Below, in pieces: positions 1 through 10,529 of a DNA stretch of 64,000 bases. Within the stretch, counting starts at the first letter, position 1. Each line of letters opens with the position of its first letter. The stretch lies in assembly GCA_033557465.1 (NCBI GenBank), contig CM066031.1, positions 178,095,043 to 178,159,042 of the forward strand, given 5' to 3'. This DNA is from Ichthyophis bannanicus. Its lineage: Eukaryota; Chordata; Amphibia; Gymnophiona; Ichthyophiidae. The notes beneath the pieces are model-generated. The model searched no databases. It was not told where the DNA came from and saw only the letters and a list, made by a program, of their open reading frames with translations. The translations under genes and the position numbers were made by a program.

Positions 1-2112
1 GAAGCGTACGCCTAAATATTTAACCTCCACCGGAGCCCAAACAAAAGGGTGAGAACCTAACATAGATTTAAAAGTCCACTTATTTAGAGGGAAAGCTACA
101 GATTTCGACCAATTAATTTTATAAGCTAGAGAAGGTTTCAATACAGTTTAACAGACTACCAGTAGAAGAGGGATGTATGAAAAGCAACAAATCATCCGCA
201 TACGTCGAAATTTTAACTTCCAAGTCACTAATCCTCACTCCCAAAATTTCCTTTTGAGAACGAATTAGAAGCAGCAGAGACTCCAGTGCTAGATTAAATA
301 ACAAGGGTGAAAGAGGGCAACCTTGCCTAGTTCCCCGATATAAAGATAAAGGGGAAGAAAGAATCCCATTGGCAAAGACACAGGCAGTCAGATTGGTATA
401 CAAAATCTGTATTAAACCCATAAATTTATCTCCAAAGCCAAACCATCTCAACGACTGACTCAGGAAGGCCCACTCCAAACGATTGAAGGCCTTCTCCGCT
501 TCCAGAGAAAGGCCCAACACAGGATTTTCCTGATTACCCGCAAGAAGTAATAAATTTAGAAGAAGCCACGCATTATCTGAGGTGGCCCTTCCCGCCATAA
601 AACCACATTGATCAGGATGAATGAGATCCGGCGTAACCTTAGACAACCGCTTCGCTAGAATAGAAGCATAAAGCTTATAATCAGCATTTAATAAAGAAAT
701 TGGTCGATAATTCTCAGCCTTCTGTGGATCTCTGACCGGCTTAGGAATAACCACTATAATCGCATCGTTAAACGAACCGGTCGCGGGCAACTGAACATCC
801 AAATAACCAAAATAGTCCAGCAGTTGTGGGGTCAACTCTTTCTCAAAGGCTTGATAGAATTCACAAGGGATACTGTCTGGGCCAACGGCCTTTCCCGACT
901 TCCCCGCTCTTATAGCATCCTTGATCTCACTTACTGATATAACATTATCTAATTCTCTTGCCTGTGTGTCAGAAAGGATAGGATGCTCAGTATGACCAAA
1001 AGTAGCATAAAAATCCTCTACCCTCAATTGCTGTTCAGAGGAATATAGATTCGCATAAAAGCACCGCAGAACCTCTACTATCTCAGCACTCTTTGTTAAA
1101 ATTTCCTGCTTGTCCCCCCTAAGGATTTTTATTCTAGTCTTAGCTACACGGGGTGTCAAGGTCTGAGCTAACAAACTCCCTGACTTGTTGGCTTCCAAAT
1201 AGTATCTAGACTTCTGGTGAAAGATCGACTGCGAAGCCTCTACACTTAATATTTGATTATATTGACACCACAATCTCTGCAGACGGAGTAACACAGCGGG
1301 GTCGGCCCTGGAGATCAACAGCCTTTCACCAGCTTTGATTTGCGAGTCCAAAGCAGATAATTTGGCTTTCTTTATCCTATTTAAAGAGATAGTATAACTG
1401 GTTATCTTAACACCAATGGTAGCCTTAAACCCCTCCCACCAGGCCCAACCCGAAGTTTCGCTGGTTAGGTTCACATCAAAATATTCATTAATTGCCTGCC
1501 GTATGTATTCGCAGAACCCTTTATCGCCCAAAAGAGATTTATTAAAGGAGAACCATGACCGGGATTCTTCTATATCCCCCAGTGCTAAAGAAAAGGTAAT
1601 GGCCGCATGGTCCGATATTTGAGTGGAATTTATGTCAGTCTTCATAACCGCAGGAATCAATGTTTTGGCAATTAAAAAATAATCTATCTGCGAATGAGAT
1701 CTATGAGGGAGAGAAAAGAATGTAAAATCCTTCTCATCAGGATGCTGCAACCGTCAAATATCTGACAGTCCCATATCCCGCATTATGGCTGACACCACCG
1801 ATGGGGCTTGTGGAGTTCTAGAAACACGAGGAGGTTGACAATCTAACAAAGGATCCAAAACCAAATTAAAATCCCCCCCCCCACGACTACATCACCCTTA
1901 GGTAATGATAGTAATTCTTCCGCTATTTTATGAAAAAACGATATGCCATCCAAATTAGGAGCATAAAGATTTAGAATGGCCAACGTCCTCCCACATATTT
2001 GAAGTAAAACAGATGTCCATCGGCCATCCACATCGGCATGAGACAACTCTAACACTTTTTCTTCACAAGAATGGCAGTAAAGTTTGCAAACATAACCTTT
2101 CTTCTTTACTAA
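1..2112 (-). mobile_element. 5'-truncated L1-clade LINE fragment, runs off the window edge
   Basis: The minus strand encodes the middle of an L1-type ORF2: the second half of the endonuclease, the linker and most of the reverse transcriptase. It resembles the intact L1 ORF2 at 40885-44676 throughout (matching endonuclease end, linker, RT blocks and the post-RT 'KYLGV' segment near position 20), but is clearly a different subfamily. The 5' end stops at about 2112, where another repeat begins with ggggtatgtttactaaac. That is a truncation typical of target-primed reverse transcription, or a later replacement. The 3' half lies outside the window. Confidence 0.9.
119..2055 (-). pseudogene. L1 ORF2 (endonuclease/RT) pseudogene
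   Basis: The longest open stretch is 119-1750 (about 543 codons). It holds the end of the endonuclease ('QISDHAAI'), the linker and RT blocks 'NYRPISLLNADYK', 'DQCGFMAGR', 'GTRQGCPLSPLLFN' and the catalytic 'YADD'. It is broken in at least three places. There is an in-frame TGA near 1757 where the relative has Trp in 'DIWRL'. A frameshift lies at the run of C at 1867-1878, inside the endonuclease GDFN motif. Another frameshift near 118 leaves the 'KYLGVRF' segment in a different frame. Motif A reads 'SLEAEKAF', so the catalytic Asp seen in the intact relative is Glu here. It should make no functional enzyme. Confidence 0.88.
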
Positions 2113-2310
2113 GGGGTATGTTTACTAAACTGTGTTAGTGCAAATCGCGTTAGGAGCCGCGTTAGTGAAAGGAAAACCAAAAAAGGACATGGGTGGGACA
2201 TCGTAACCACTAACGCGCGTTCCAAAAACTAATGAGCGTTACAGGGCGCCGTGGTGTGTTACTGCGCGTTAATCGTATGAAGGCGTACAGACACAAATCA
2301 CTGAAACAGA

Positions 2311-2378
2311 GCTGTAGCACAATGGTTAGTGTACTCACCATTCTTACAAACAGCATGGGTTCAAGTCCCCAGTGTGCC
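2311..2378 (+). other. tRNA-like module (Pol III A/B box pair) inside TIR arm
   Basis: An A-box-like 'tagcacaatgg' is followed after about 30 bases by a B-box-like 'gggttcaagtcccc', which folds as a T-arm (ggg/ccc stem with a ttcaagt loop). The acceptor stem is not convincing, so this is a tRNA-derived or tRNA-like promoter rather than a functional tRNA gene. The same module sits at the same place in the other arms (29532, 31241, 35328). Confidence 0.5.
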
Positions 2379-2470
2379 TAACACAGAAGGCTGTCCCAGG
2401 CACCACCCTGTACATCACATAGGGAATGAGGAGGCATGTTTTTCTTTACGTTCAATAGTGGTTACTGAAA

Positions 2471-2605
2471 CACACTCTCGCAGTGCGCGTAGCCATGTAT
2501 GTTGGTGCATGCGTGGCTGCGTGCGTTGTTACGGGCGTAGCCCCGTGCGTAGCTACGTGCGTTGCTGCGTGCGTACAATTGTGCGTGGGTACGTGTGTTT
2601 TTACC
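2471..2605 (+). repeat. Degenerate gtgcgt/gcgtac simple repeat
   Basis: This stretch is built from short words such as 'gtgcgtagctac', 'gtgcgttgctgc' and 'gtgcgtac', with partial palindromes. It is CpG-rich compared with the neighbourhood. No coding content is seen. Confidence 0.6.
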
Positions 2606-3089
2606 AGCGTGGGCACCTTATAGTACAGACACTATAGATTTTGGGGTGCTGAATCCAGGAAAAATAGCCAAAATGTTCCATCACGTCACGTTTTCTTGCA
2701 AAATTAGATTTCTTACCCATATAAGGAATGTTCACATAATTTCTTTTTAGCCAACTGCAGTTTATTTTCTTGGCCCAAAATAGAGGTTGTAATGGTTAAC
2801 TAACTAGAAACACTCCCTCATGATATTTTAGAGTGTTTTGTATTCATTTTATACATTAACAGGACAATTGGGAGGCGGGGGGCTAAATCCAGTACTCGCG
2901 CTGGCGCATGTTCTTTCCTGTTCGCCTCGCCTCGTTCGCTCGCTCAAACACGGTGGTTGCGACATGAACGTTCCTGTCAAATTTCAGTTTCTTGCAAGTT
3001 CATTATTACCTTTTGTTTGCTCAGTCGTAATCCAGCTTTATTCCGAAGTGGTTCACTACAGTTGTAGTTTGCAGTGCTGTGTATTTGTG

Positions 3090-4820
3090 ATGGCTCACAG
3101 AGCCAGAGGTTGCGTCAACTCTCCGGACAGTTTTTGTTTTATTTGTGGGGAATATACCGTGAAAAAGCGGCAGAGAAACATTTCTGCATTTATTAAAAAA
3201 GTATATTTCGCCTATTTCGGTTTGAAGTTAGGCGATCAAGACAAACCGTGGGCTCCTCACAAAGTGTGCAAGACATGTGAGGAAGATCTACGCTTATGGA
3301 TGAAAGGTAAAAAACAAGCATTTCGTTTCAGAATACCTATGATGTGGCGTGAACAAAGAGACCACAGCAGTGACTGCTATTTTTGCTCTTGCATTGTGAA
3401 GGGATACAACTTAAAAAATAAGAACGTAATAAGTTACCCCAACCTTCCCTCAGCAATTAGGCCTATGCCTCATAGCAACGAAGTACCTGTGCCTGAACCA
3501 CCAAAATCTTTGGATCATATTTGTGTGGACGGTTCTGATCATGATGAGACTCATCAGATGGCTTTTCCCGATGAGTCCAGTACTTCCGAGTTTGAAACTG
3601 AACCAGATCCGAAACCTGAACTTTTCTCTCAAGCTGAATTGAATGATTTAGTCCGGGATTTAGGACTCCCAAAAGATGCTGCCCAACTGCTAGGTTCTCG
3701 GCTTAAACAGAAAAATCTATTGTCACCAGGAACAACTTTTTATTGGTACCGCAACCGCGAGACACAATTTTTGAAGTATTTCAGCAAAGAGGAAGATTTG
3801 GTATTTTGCAACGATATATACGGAGTGATGGAAAAGTTTAAACTCAAGTATGATCCTGCTGAATGGCGGCTGTTCATTGATTCGTCAAAAGACAGCATAA
3901 AAGGTGTTCTTCTTCATAATGGCAACACATTCGCTTCAGTTCCTATTGCTCACTCTGTTATTCTCCAAGAAAAATACGAGAATTTGGCCCTGATTCTTCA
4001 GAAGATTCGTTATGATGAGCATAAGTGGATGATTTGTGGAGACTTTAAAATTCTATCCATGCTATTAGGGCAGCAATCCGGTTTCACCAAATATCCCTAC
4101 TTCCTTTGCTTGTGGGATAGCCGGGCCCGCGACCTACACTGGGGGAAAAAAGACTGGCCAATTCGGGAGTATTTGAGACCCGGTGAGAAAAATGTTCTTC
4201 ATGAGAGCTTGGTACCTCGTGATAAAATTCTATTACCACCTCTCCACATTAAGTTGGGTCTCATTAAGCAATTCATCAAGTCCCTTCCAAAAGATGGTGA
4301 GTGCTTTTGGTACCTTTGCTCAAAGTTCCCCCGACTTTCTGAAGCAAAGCTAAAGGAAGGAGTGTTTGTTGGCCCTGATATAAGGAAACTCATTTCAGAT
4401 GGAGCATTCGCTGAAACGATGTCTGAGAAGGAAAAAGAAGCCTGGGATTCCTTCAAGGATGTTGTTCTCAAATTCTTGGGGAACAGGCGGGATGAGAACT
4501 ATAAGGATATTGTTGCTAGGATGCTCAATGCCTTCAAAGAACAAGGCTGTAACATGAGCCTGCAAGTCCATTTCTTGCACTCCCATGTGAACTACTTTCC
4601 CGAAAACTTGGGGGCGTACAGTGAAGAACAAGGTGAAAGGTTTCACCAGGACATCAAGGACGCAGAGAGAAGGTACCAAGGAAGATGGAACACCACTATG
4701 ATGGCTGATTTCTGCTGGTTGCTGCTGCGGGAAACCCCAGATGAAAAATACGCCAAGCAGCGCACCAAGAGAAGCATTCGGAGGAGGAAGAAGAAACGGG
4801 CCCACCAGGAGATTGATTGA
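3090..4820 (+). CDS. Transposase-like protein of an unclassified TIR element (576 aa)
   Basis: I recognise this as a protein family common as 'uncharacterized protein' in invertebrate genomes, but I cannot name the superfamily. I chose the ATG at 3090 because the conserved start 'MAHRARGC' begins there; the frame is open upstream to 2838, but that stretch looks unlike protein. N-terminal Cys pairs C16/C19, C60/C63 and C96/C99 suggest zinc-binding DNA recognition (ZAD-like spacing). Next comes an acidic linker (about residues 130-180). The C-terminal half contains 'LFIDSSKDS' (D264), 'ICGDFK' (D318) and 'GERFHQD' (E516), a plausible D-D-E triad of an RNase-H-like nuclease; this is inference. 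A basic tail rich in Arg and Lys could be a nuclear localisation signal. No frameshift or stop is seen. It could also be a domesticated host gene. Confidence 0.75.
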   Translation: MAHRARGCVNSPDSFCFICGEYTVKKRQRNISAFIKKVYFAYFGLKLGDQDKPWAPHKVCKTCEEDLRLWMKGKKQAFRFRIPMMWREQRDHSSDCYFCSCIVKGYNLKNKNVISYPNLPSAIRPMPHSNEVPVPEPPKSLDHICVDGSDHDETHQMAFPDESSTSEFETEPDPKPELFSQAELNDLVRDLGLPKDAAQLLGSRLKQKNLLSPGTTFYWYRNRETQFLKYFSKEEDLVFCNDIYGVMEKFKLKYDPAEWRLFIDSSKDSIKGVLLHNGNTFASVPIAHSVILQEKYENLALILQKIRYDEHKWMICGDFKILSMLLGQQSGFTKYPYFLCLWDSRARDLHWGKKDWPIREYLRPGEKNVLHESLVPRDKILLPPLHIKLGLIKQFIKSLPKDGECFWYLCSKFPRLSEAKLKEGVFVGPDIRKLISDGAFAETMSEKEKEAWDSFKDVVLKFLGNRRDENYKDIVARMLNAFKEQGCNMSLQVHFLHSHVNYFPENLGAYSEEQGERFHQDIKDAERRYQGRWNTTMMADFCWLLLRETPDEKYAKQRTKRSIRRRKKKRAHQEID

Positions 4821-4882
4821 CCCAAGAATGACTTTAAAATCTAAACTGTGTTGACAAATATCGTGTTTTTACTAAACTTTGA

Positions 4883-4888
4883 AATAAA
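4883..4888 (+). promoter_or_regulatory. Polyadenylation signal AATAAA
   Basis: AATAAA lies 62 bases after the stop codon of the 576-codon gene and is followed by a gt/t-rich stretch. It is well placed to be that gene's cleavage signal. Confidence 0.6.
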
Positions 4889-4889
4889 A

Positions 4890-5693
4890 ATTTGCTAGTT
4901 ATTACCACAGTGTCGGATCTCATTTATTAGAATTTTATTTTCACACCATCGGGTGTTTGTCTTCATGTATTGCAATGGTGCGGTTTGCGTTTTCTATTCT
5001 TACATACATACCTGTACAACATTTTTTGCACATTTCTTTGCTTTGCTTTGTGTCTAACCTCGCTCTTATATGCTCAATGTTTGTGCACATGTATGTGGCT
5101 GTTTTAAGTGCAGACAATTTTGCTACCATCACAGTGTGTTTTGTTGACATTACTCTATTCTTATGTGCTGTCTTGTTACAATTTTCTTTATTCTTATTTG
5201 AATAACTACTAAACAATTAGTATAAAGAATTCATCCAAGAAACTTTTATCTCGATCGCACTCAATCTGAAACGTTCACCTCAAACTGCTAACCCAATGTA
5301 ACAAAAAATCTGTACGTGATGGAGCAAATTGGTTACCAGATTTGGATTCAGCGCACCAAAAAATGTAAAAATCAATCGAAACATTAGAGGCAGTTTAAAA
5401 AAAAATTTTTTTTAGTGTACCTGTGTTATTTGCCTTGAAAACCACCAAACCTGTATTCTTTACGTGCATGAGCTGTGCATGGGATGCACACACATGTACA
5501 ATACACATACATAAACCCAGGACTTGCAAACTTACATGTAGAGATGTGCCTCGACTATGCACAGACACTGAAATCACCCCACAGACCCAGAAACAAACAC
5601 AGCTTCGGATGTCATCCCGGGTAGCAGCCAATCCCAGACATATAACTCAAGTTATGTACAGAAGGGCCATATAGCTCTACATATACCACATAT
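4890..5693. other. 3' flank of the transposon and unassigned spacer
   Basis: 4890-5300 is AT-rich, with no frame that looks like protein; the two small opposing open frames at 4941-5216 are low-complexity. 5366-5400 ends in A and T runs. 5400-5693 is unassigned sequence with many 'acata/tgcac' words. I see no gene in it. Confidence 0.5.
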
Positions 5694-6620
5694 CAGCACA
5701 TACAAGCATACCAACAACCCCTATACCAGTACTACATACACACAATCACATAAGCACATACAAGCATAGCAACAACCCCTACACCAGTACTACATACACG
5801 CAATCACATAAGCACATACAAGCATAGCAACAACCCCTACACCAGTACTACATACATGCAATCACAAGCACATACAAGCATACCAACAACCCCTACACCA
5901 TTACTACATACACACAATCACATAAGCACATACAAGCATAGCAACAACCCCTACACCAGTACTACATACACACAATCACATAAGCACATACAAGCATACC
6001 AACAACCCCTACACCATTACTACATACACACAATCACATAAGCACATACAAGCATAGCAACAACCCCTACACCAGTACTACATACACACAATCACATAAG
6101 CACATACAAGCATAGCAACAACCCCTACACCAGTACTACATACACGCAATCACATAAGCACATACAAGCATAGCAACAACCCCTACACCAGTACTACATA
6201 CATGCAATCACAAGCACATACAAGCATACCAACAACCCCTACACCATTACTACATACACACAATCACATAAGCACATACAAGCATAGCAACAACCCCTAC
6301 ACCAGTACTACATACACACAATCACATAAGCACATACAAGCATACCAACAACCCCTACACCATTACTACATACACACAATCACATAAGCACATACAAGCA
6401 TAGCAACAACCCCTACACCAGTACTACATACACACAATCACATAAGCACATACAAGCATAGCAACAACCCCTACACCAGTACTACATACACGCAATCACA
6501 AGCACATACAAGCATAGCAACAACCCCTACACCAGTACTACATGCACACAATCACATAAGCACATACAAGCATAGCAACAACCCCTACACCAGTACTACA
6601 TACACACAATCACATAAGCA
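5694..6620 (+). repeat. 58-bp minisatellite, about 16 copies, with a 346-bp higher-order repeat
   Basis: The unit is 58 bases, with landmarks 'agcacatacaagcat', 'caacaacccctacacc' and 'actacatacac'. Variants differ at a few places: catagc/catacc, cagt/catt, acacac/acacgc/acatgc. Some units lack 'ata' before the next agcacata. A block of six units is repeated almost exactly at a distance of 346 bases (5856 and 6202), so the array also grew by block duplication. The small open frames inside it are by-products of the repeat. Confidence 0.95.
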
Positions 6621-6718
6621 AGTTTGGAAAACTAGTCAGCAATTCTGAGCACCAAAGAATTTTCAGATATGAAGAAATCTTTGTTTTGTTTTTTTTTGCT
6701 TTTTTTGTTGCTTATTTT

Positions 6719-7150
6719 GGACCCCTTTTACTAAAGCCCAGTGACCAGTTAATGTTCATTTTCAAATGTGATAACTAGAAACCAGGAACAGTAACATGGG
6801 GAAATGCCAGCCACCAACCCTTTAAAACACACAGTAACCAGCCACTATGCGATGGGGCAGGGAATGGGCGGAATATGGGCATTGAGAGCACATGACCACT
6901 AGTGCTAGGGAAATTGCCGCGTGTTCAGTGGCAACATGGCTGTAAAAGCGAGTTCACCTAATGACATCTCTATGGGGATTGTTCAGTGAACGTGCCTTAC
7001 TGGAGCACACATTAACATTCACAGCCGAAGATTAACTACCGCAGACATGCTGCTCACACCCTCAGCAGCCAATGAGGAAGCTTTGCACTTCATGTGCATT
7101 TGTTTGCATGTTAAATAGAAAACCTTAGTGGGTTTTAGTTAAAGGAGCCC
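6719..7150. mobile_element. Candidate MITE with 20-bp terminal inverted repeats
   Basis: The left end 'ggacccctttta' plus 'ctaaagccc' and the right end 'gggttttagttaaaggagccc' are imperfect inverted repeats. The 432-bp body shows no coding capacity. No clear target-site duplication could be fixed, so the superfamily is open. Confidence 0.5.
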
Positions 7151-8710
7151 TTTGATTTTTATTTCTTTGTACATATTTAATTTATATTTTGTTTTCTTTC
7201 TCTTTTTATATTTTACATTTCTACTACCTTTGTTCTCCCCTTCTACTGGCTTTTTTTCCATTTTCCCCCTTTGTTCAAACTGTCTTTCTCTTTCCGTCAC
7301 TTCACCCTCTTTCTCTCTGGTTTTTCCTCATTCCAGTTCTCCGACTGTCCCCTTCTCAGCCTCTTCCACCCCAGCTGTTCATCTCCCTCTCACTGAAGTC
7401 CCTTTTCTCCCTCCCTGCAACGAGCGATTCCCATCTTCCAGCTGCCCCTCCCACCTCCTGTTTCTTCCCATCAGCATCTCTCTAGTTTCTTCTTGACCTA
7501 AACCCAATTAGGCTTAAACAGCAGTGGCAGCAGCTTTCATTGGTCAGTCGCACCATTTCTTCTGCCTATGCTGGTGCCAGACAATAACTCTGAGGCAGTC
7601 AAACAACCTAAAGCTCATGCAGTCAGCAACACAAACACAACTGTATAGAAACACTGCTGTAATAACCAGTGTCAGCTACTCACCCCTCTGTTTACCGTTA
7701 ATGGAATGTTGCAGAATGTTTCTGTGCTTCAGTCTTTCTGGTTATCGCCCTCTATATAAACCTCTGTCTTGTGGGAGGGAAAGAGAAAAGAGAAGGATAT
7801 GCAAATACTCATCTGCACACATTTCAAAGAAAAAGTTAGAAGAAAAAAGCTCTTGTAGAACTGAAATAACTCTCCATGACCTTGCAGAAATATGAGCCAA
7901 ACTTTCTGTAGGTGATACCTCTTCACTAGACTAACTCAACATACCTGTGACCAACATTTGAGATCTATGCCCCCTTCATTTTGTCAGGCCTAGATTGATG
8001 AAGGAAGTATAGCTCACCTTGAACGCTGATAGCTTGGCATCTCTGTTATGTATTTTAAATCCTTGTGTGACTTATTTGAAAAACTGAGACCTGGTGAGTT
8101 AACTCACATGATTGAAACATTGCTCTTGAACAGGGTGTCCCTGTACTACTTGACTTCACTAAATTCTTTCTCCATCCAGAAACCAAAATTAGTGAACAAT
8201 AATTGTAAAGAACACACCGATTTTTTGTCAGATTACTCACCATGAGTAGGAACAGTCCTACTCTCGAAGTGAGCCCTCCTTTTTAATTTAATTAATAACA
8301 GACCCCATTTGGATCTGAAAAAGAGGACTTACAGCATTATTTAGCTGTTATATCCCACCAAACAACTTATTTAAAATGCTTCAACCTACAAGGTCTCTTA
8401 CAGCAGACAGGATTCAACAGTCATACTAAAAAGGATTCAAAAATCTCAACTTCAATGTGTAACAGCTGCTTCCCCACTCAAAAAAGCTTTTTAACAGAGG
8501 TAAAACACTTAGCTGTTATGTCCATTCGAACATCGAAGTCGCTGACTTTAGCTGTTATATCCATTCGAAGTCGCTGACTGAAATGTTGCACCAGTAAAAG
8601 ACTGATCTTCATGAAAATCCTGAATCCTTGTCCATTCCAGAACCAAAGAGGTTGAAAACTGAAGGTTCACGCTTCCAGAACCAAAGAGGTTAAAAACTTA
8701 AGGTTCATAC
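7151..8710. other. Unassigned spacer: pyrimidine-rich tract and local duplications
   Basis: 7190-7500 is strongly C/T-rich; its open frames are Ser/Pro/Phe-rich and not credible proteins. 7750-7757 has a TATA-like 'ctatataaac' with an octamer-like 'atgcaaat' at 7799, an isolated promoter-like coincidence. Two short tandem duplications occur: 'agctgttat.tccattcgaa' (about 8511 and 8553) and 'ccagaaccaaagaggtt' (about 8637 and 8673). No gene is recognised. Confidence 0.4.
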
Positions 8711-8891
8711 AGAGGGGGGCAATTCCAGTCCTGGAGGGCTGCAGACCGGTCAGGTTTTCATGATGTCCCTAGTGAATATTCATGAGATCTATTTGTATCC
8801 ACTGCCTTCCATTGTATGGAAATGGAGCCATGAATATTCATTAGGGACATCATGAAAACCTGACTGGTCTGTAGCCCTCCAGGACTGGAAT
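8711..8891. mobile_element. Palindromic hAT-like MITE, left part
   Basis: 'ccagtcctggagggctgcag' and about 60 following bases are repeated as the reverse complement at 8832-8891 ('catgaatattcattaggg' through 'ccctccaggactgg'), so the segment folds back on itself. The start 'cagaggggggcaattcc' resembles the ends of hAT elements. The missing right end appears beyond the L2 insertion at 9536-9556. Confidence 0.6.
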
Positions 8892-9535
8892 TTATTTATG
8901 TATTTATTTAAAAGCTTTTCTATACCGTGCTCTTTACAATCAGTGCGGTTTACAATTAACATTTCCTTGTACAATGCAGAAAGGGCCTACATTGTACTTA
9001 CATTAAACAGGTGACGTAACTTGGATTTATAACTGGGGCCACTATGAACAGGCAGAGCCCTTTGTCGCTACAACGTTCAATGGTAGGCTGGGACTCGTAT
9101 CTATGTACAAAACCTGTCGATTGTTTACAGTTATTTACAGTCTTACTTTATTTATATTTGTTAGCAGTTCATTGGCCTATCAGGTAGCTGGGTTAGGGCT
9201 CCCAGTAGTCTCGGTCTGCATAGGGTGTATTGGGGATGCTGTCGGGGTGGGCTGGGGTGTGGCAGTTGAGGTTGCATCATTGGGCTGTGAGTAATGTCGA
9301 AGAAACAGATGATGCTTTAAGGCCTTCCTGAAATGGGTGAGGTCCGTGATTGCTCTGATGTTGGGGGGAAAGTTATTCCAACATGTTGGGGCATAGAACA
9401 CGAAGGCTCTGTTCCTTGTTGCCTGAGAACATTTTGTTGTTCCTTGGGGATTACAAATGTGTTGGTAGCAAAGGTCCTTCTTGATCTGTTATGGGGGGGT
9501 GGGGTTGAGGAGGTCTGTGAGGGAGGCGGAGGATA
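8892..9535 (-). mobile_element. L2-clade LINE 3' end (insertion in the hAT-like MITE)
   Basis: Read on the minus strand, it ends in the usual L2 tail of this genome: 'gcggtttacaat' and 'ctataccg', then taaataaata units. 9180-9401 encodes the C-terminal RT/ORF tail ('MFYAPTCWNNFPPNIRAI'), the same as the ends of the L2 frames at 49980 and 23125. The copy is 5'-truncated to about 640 bases. Confidence 0.85.
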
Positions 9536-9558
9536 ACTTGCCCACCCCTGCTCTAGAA
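9536..9558. mobile_element. hAT-like MITE, right terminus
   Basis: 'cttgcccacccctgctctag' complements the left end at 8711. It probably is the other end of the same MITE, split by the L2 tail. Confidence 0.4.
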
Positions 9559-9689
9559 TGACAATTCAAGTCATGACAGTGGATTAGGTATAGTCTTGTT
9601 TGTCAGGAATGTAGGGCCCGATATTCGGCGGCAACGGCTGGTGCAATTACAGTGTCTAGTAGTGAGGAGGAGCAGTGGGCAGATGATGG

Positions 9690-10035
9690 CCACAGAGTAG
9701 GGATTAGAGGTGGGGGAGATGGATGACAGATGGTGGATATGGGATGGGGGGTAGAGGGCAGATGCTGGACATGCCAGAAGTATCCAGGGGGATGGAGGGT
9801 AGATGCTGGACATGGAATCAGGGTGGAGAAAATATGCCCGCCCTGAAGTTGGTGGACATGGGATAGGGGTAGACAACTGATGCTGAATATGAGCTGGGGA
9901 GCATAGGGGAATAGAGAGCAGATACTGGGGCATTGGGAAGAGATCTGGGAGAAAGGGCAGATGCTAGACATCGGGAATGGAAGGCAGATTGTGAACATGG
10001 GCTGAGAGGGGCAGTGGACAGCTGGTATCCTGAGG
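9690..10035 (+). repeat. Diverged G/A-rich minisatellite
   Basis: The word 'gcagatgctggacatg' and close variants ('tagatgctggacatgg', 'gcagatgctagacatc') recur at irregular spacings of about 50-60 bases. The opposite strand gives long spurious frames rich in Ser/Pro. No gene is called. Confidence 0.5.
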
Positions 10036-10529
10036 AAGGAGGACTGAAATGATAAAGCGGTATAAAGAAAACTATTAAATAAATATTGGACACAGGAGGA
10101 GGAAGAGAGAATGTGGGGCAGAAAAAGGAGATGAGGCACAGGATGGCAAAAAGAGAGGTGAGAGACAATGAGTAGGGGAGGAGAGAGGGGGACAGATGAA
10201 GGGCCAAGTTAACCATTAGGCAAACTTGCCAACTGATGCAGAAAACTAGCACAGCCTTTACGTGAAGATAACATAGCTTTTAGACACAATTATCACCACA
10301 GCCAAATGGAAAAAAGAGATGGACGAGCACGTAAACAGCAAAGGAAAAGCTAGCAGACACATAATGCCAAGAATATTTAAATTATAGGCAAATGCATGAA
10401 TTAAAATGGAATGCTAATATTGTCTGCATCCCAATGCAGAGAAATGAATAGAGGAATTCATAACCAGCCTTAGTGCCAATATCTCTGCGCCTGGTTTTGA
10501 GGTGGGTTAAATGTCTTGTACATGCCCCT
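10036..10529. other. Unassigned spacer
   Basis: AT- and GA-rich sequence with no protein-like frame and no repeat structure I can name. Confidence 0.4.

Larger units (their letters stand above)
2113..2630 (+). mobile_element. Terminal arm of the ggggtatgttta TIR-element family (variant copy)
   Basis: It starts with ggggtatgtttactaaac, the same terminus as at 29378 and 31089 and, inverted, at 35602. It then follows the same order of blocks: a palindromic 'gcgttagt/actaacgcgc' section, 'cagaaacagag', a tRNA-like module, 'ccagtgtgcctaa'. The sequence is diverged from the other copies. Only one end is recognisable, and the right part passes into a gtgcgt-rich simple repeat before the next element starts. 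The three bases before the terminus are taa, which would fit a TTA/TAA-type target site, but no matching right end is visible. Confidence 0.6.
2640..5365 (+). mobile_element. Putative complete DNA transposon: single gene between inverted repeats
   Basis: One long gene (3090-4820) sits between imperfect inverted repeats. The left repeat at about 2645-2700 begins 'ggtgctgaatcca' and reaches 'ccatcacgt'. The right repeat at about 5300-5357 reads the same way on the minus strand ('ggtgcgctgaatcca' to 'ccatcacgt'), with about 15 mismatches or gaps over 55 bases by eye. Outer limits and a target-site duplication could not be fixed. The gene is unbroken and has a polyadenylation signal, so the copy could be young or the gene could be under selection. 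Confidence 0.6.

Noticed and set aside
2838..3089. Upstream extension of the 576-codon frame
   Set aside because: The frame is open, but the encoded 84 residues are low in charge, look unlike the family, and the conserved start is at 3090.
5856..6387. Two identical 61-codon frames
   Set aside because: They are copies of the 58-bp minisatellite read in one frame.
5694..6620. CRISPR-like array
   Set aside because: The 58-bp units are contiguous with no unique spacers, and the context is a vertebrate genome.
7152..7496. Open frames of about 100 codons
   Set aside because: Pyrimidine-rich DNA gives Ser/Pro/Phe strings; no domain and no start context.
7750..7806. TATA-like box with octamer 'atgcaaat'
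   Set aside because: No transcript-like sequence follows; a chance match is likely.
9571..10252. Three overlapping minus-strand frames of 120-178 codons
   Set aside because: They are translations of the G/A-rich minisatellite; overlapping long frames in all phases indicate composition bias.
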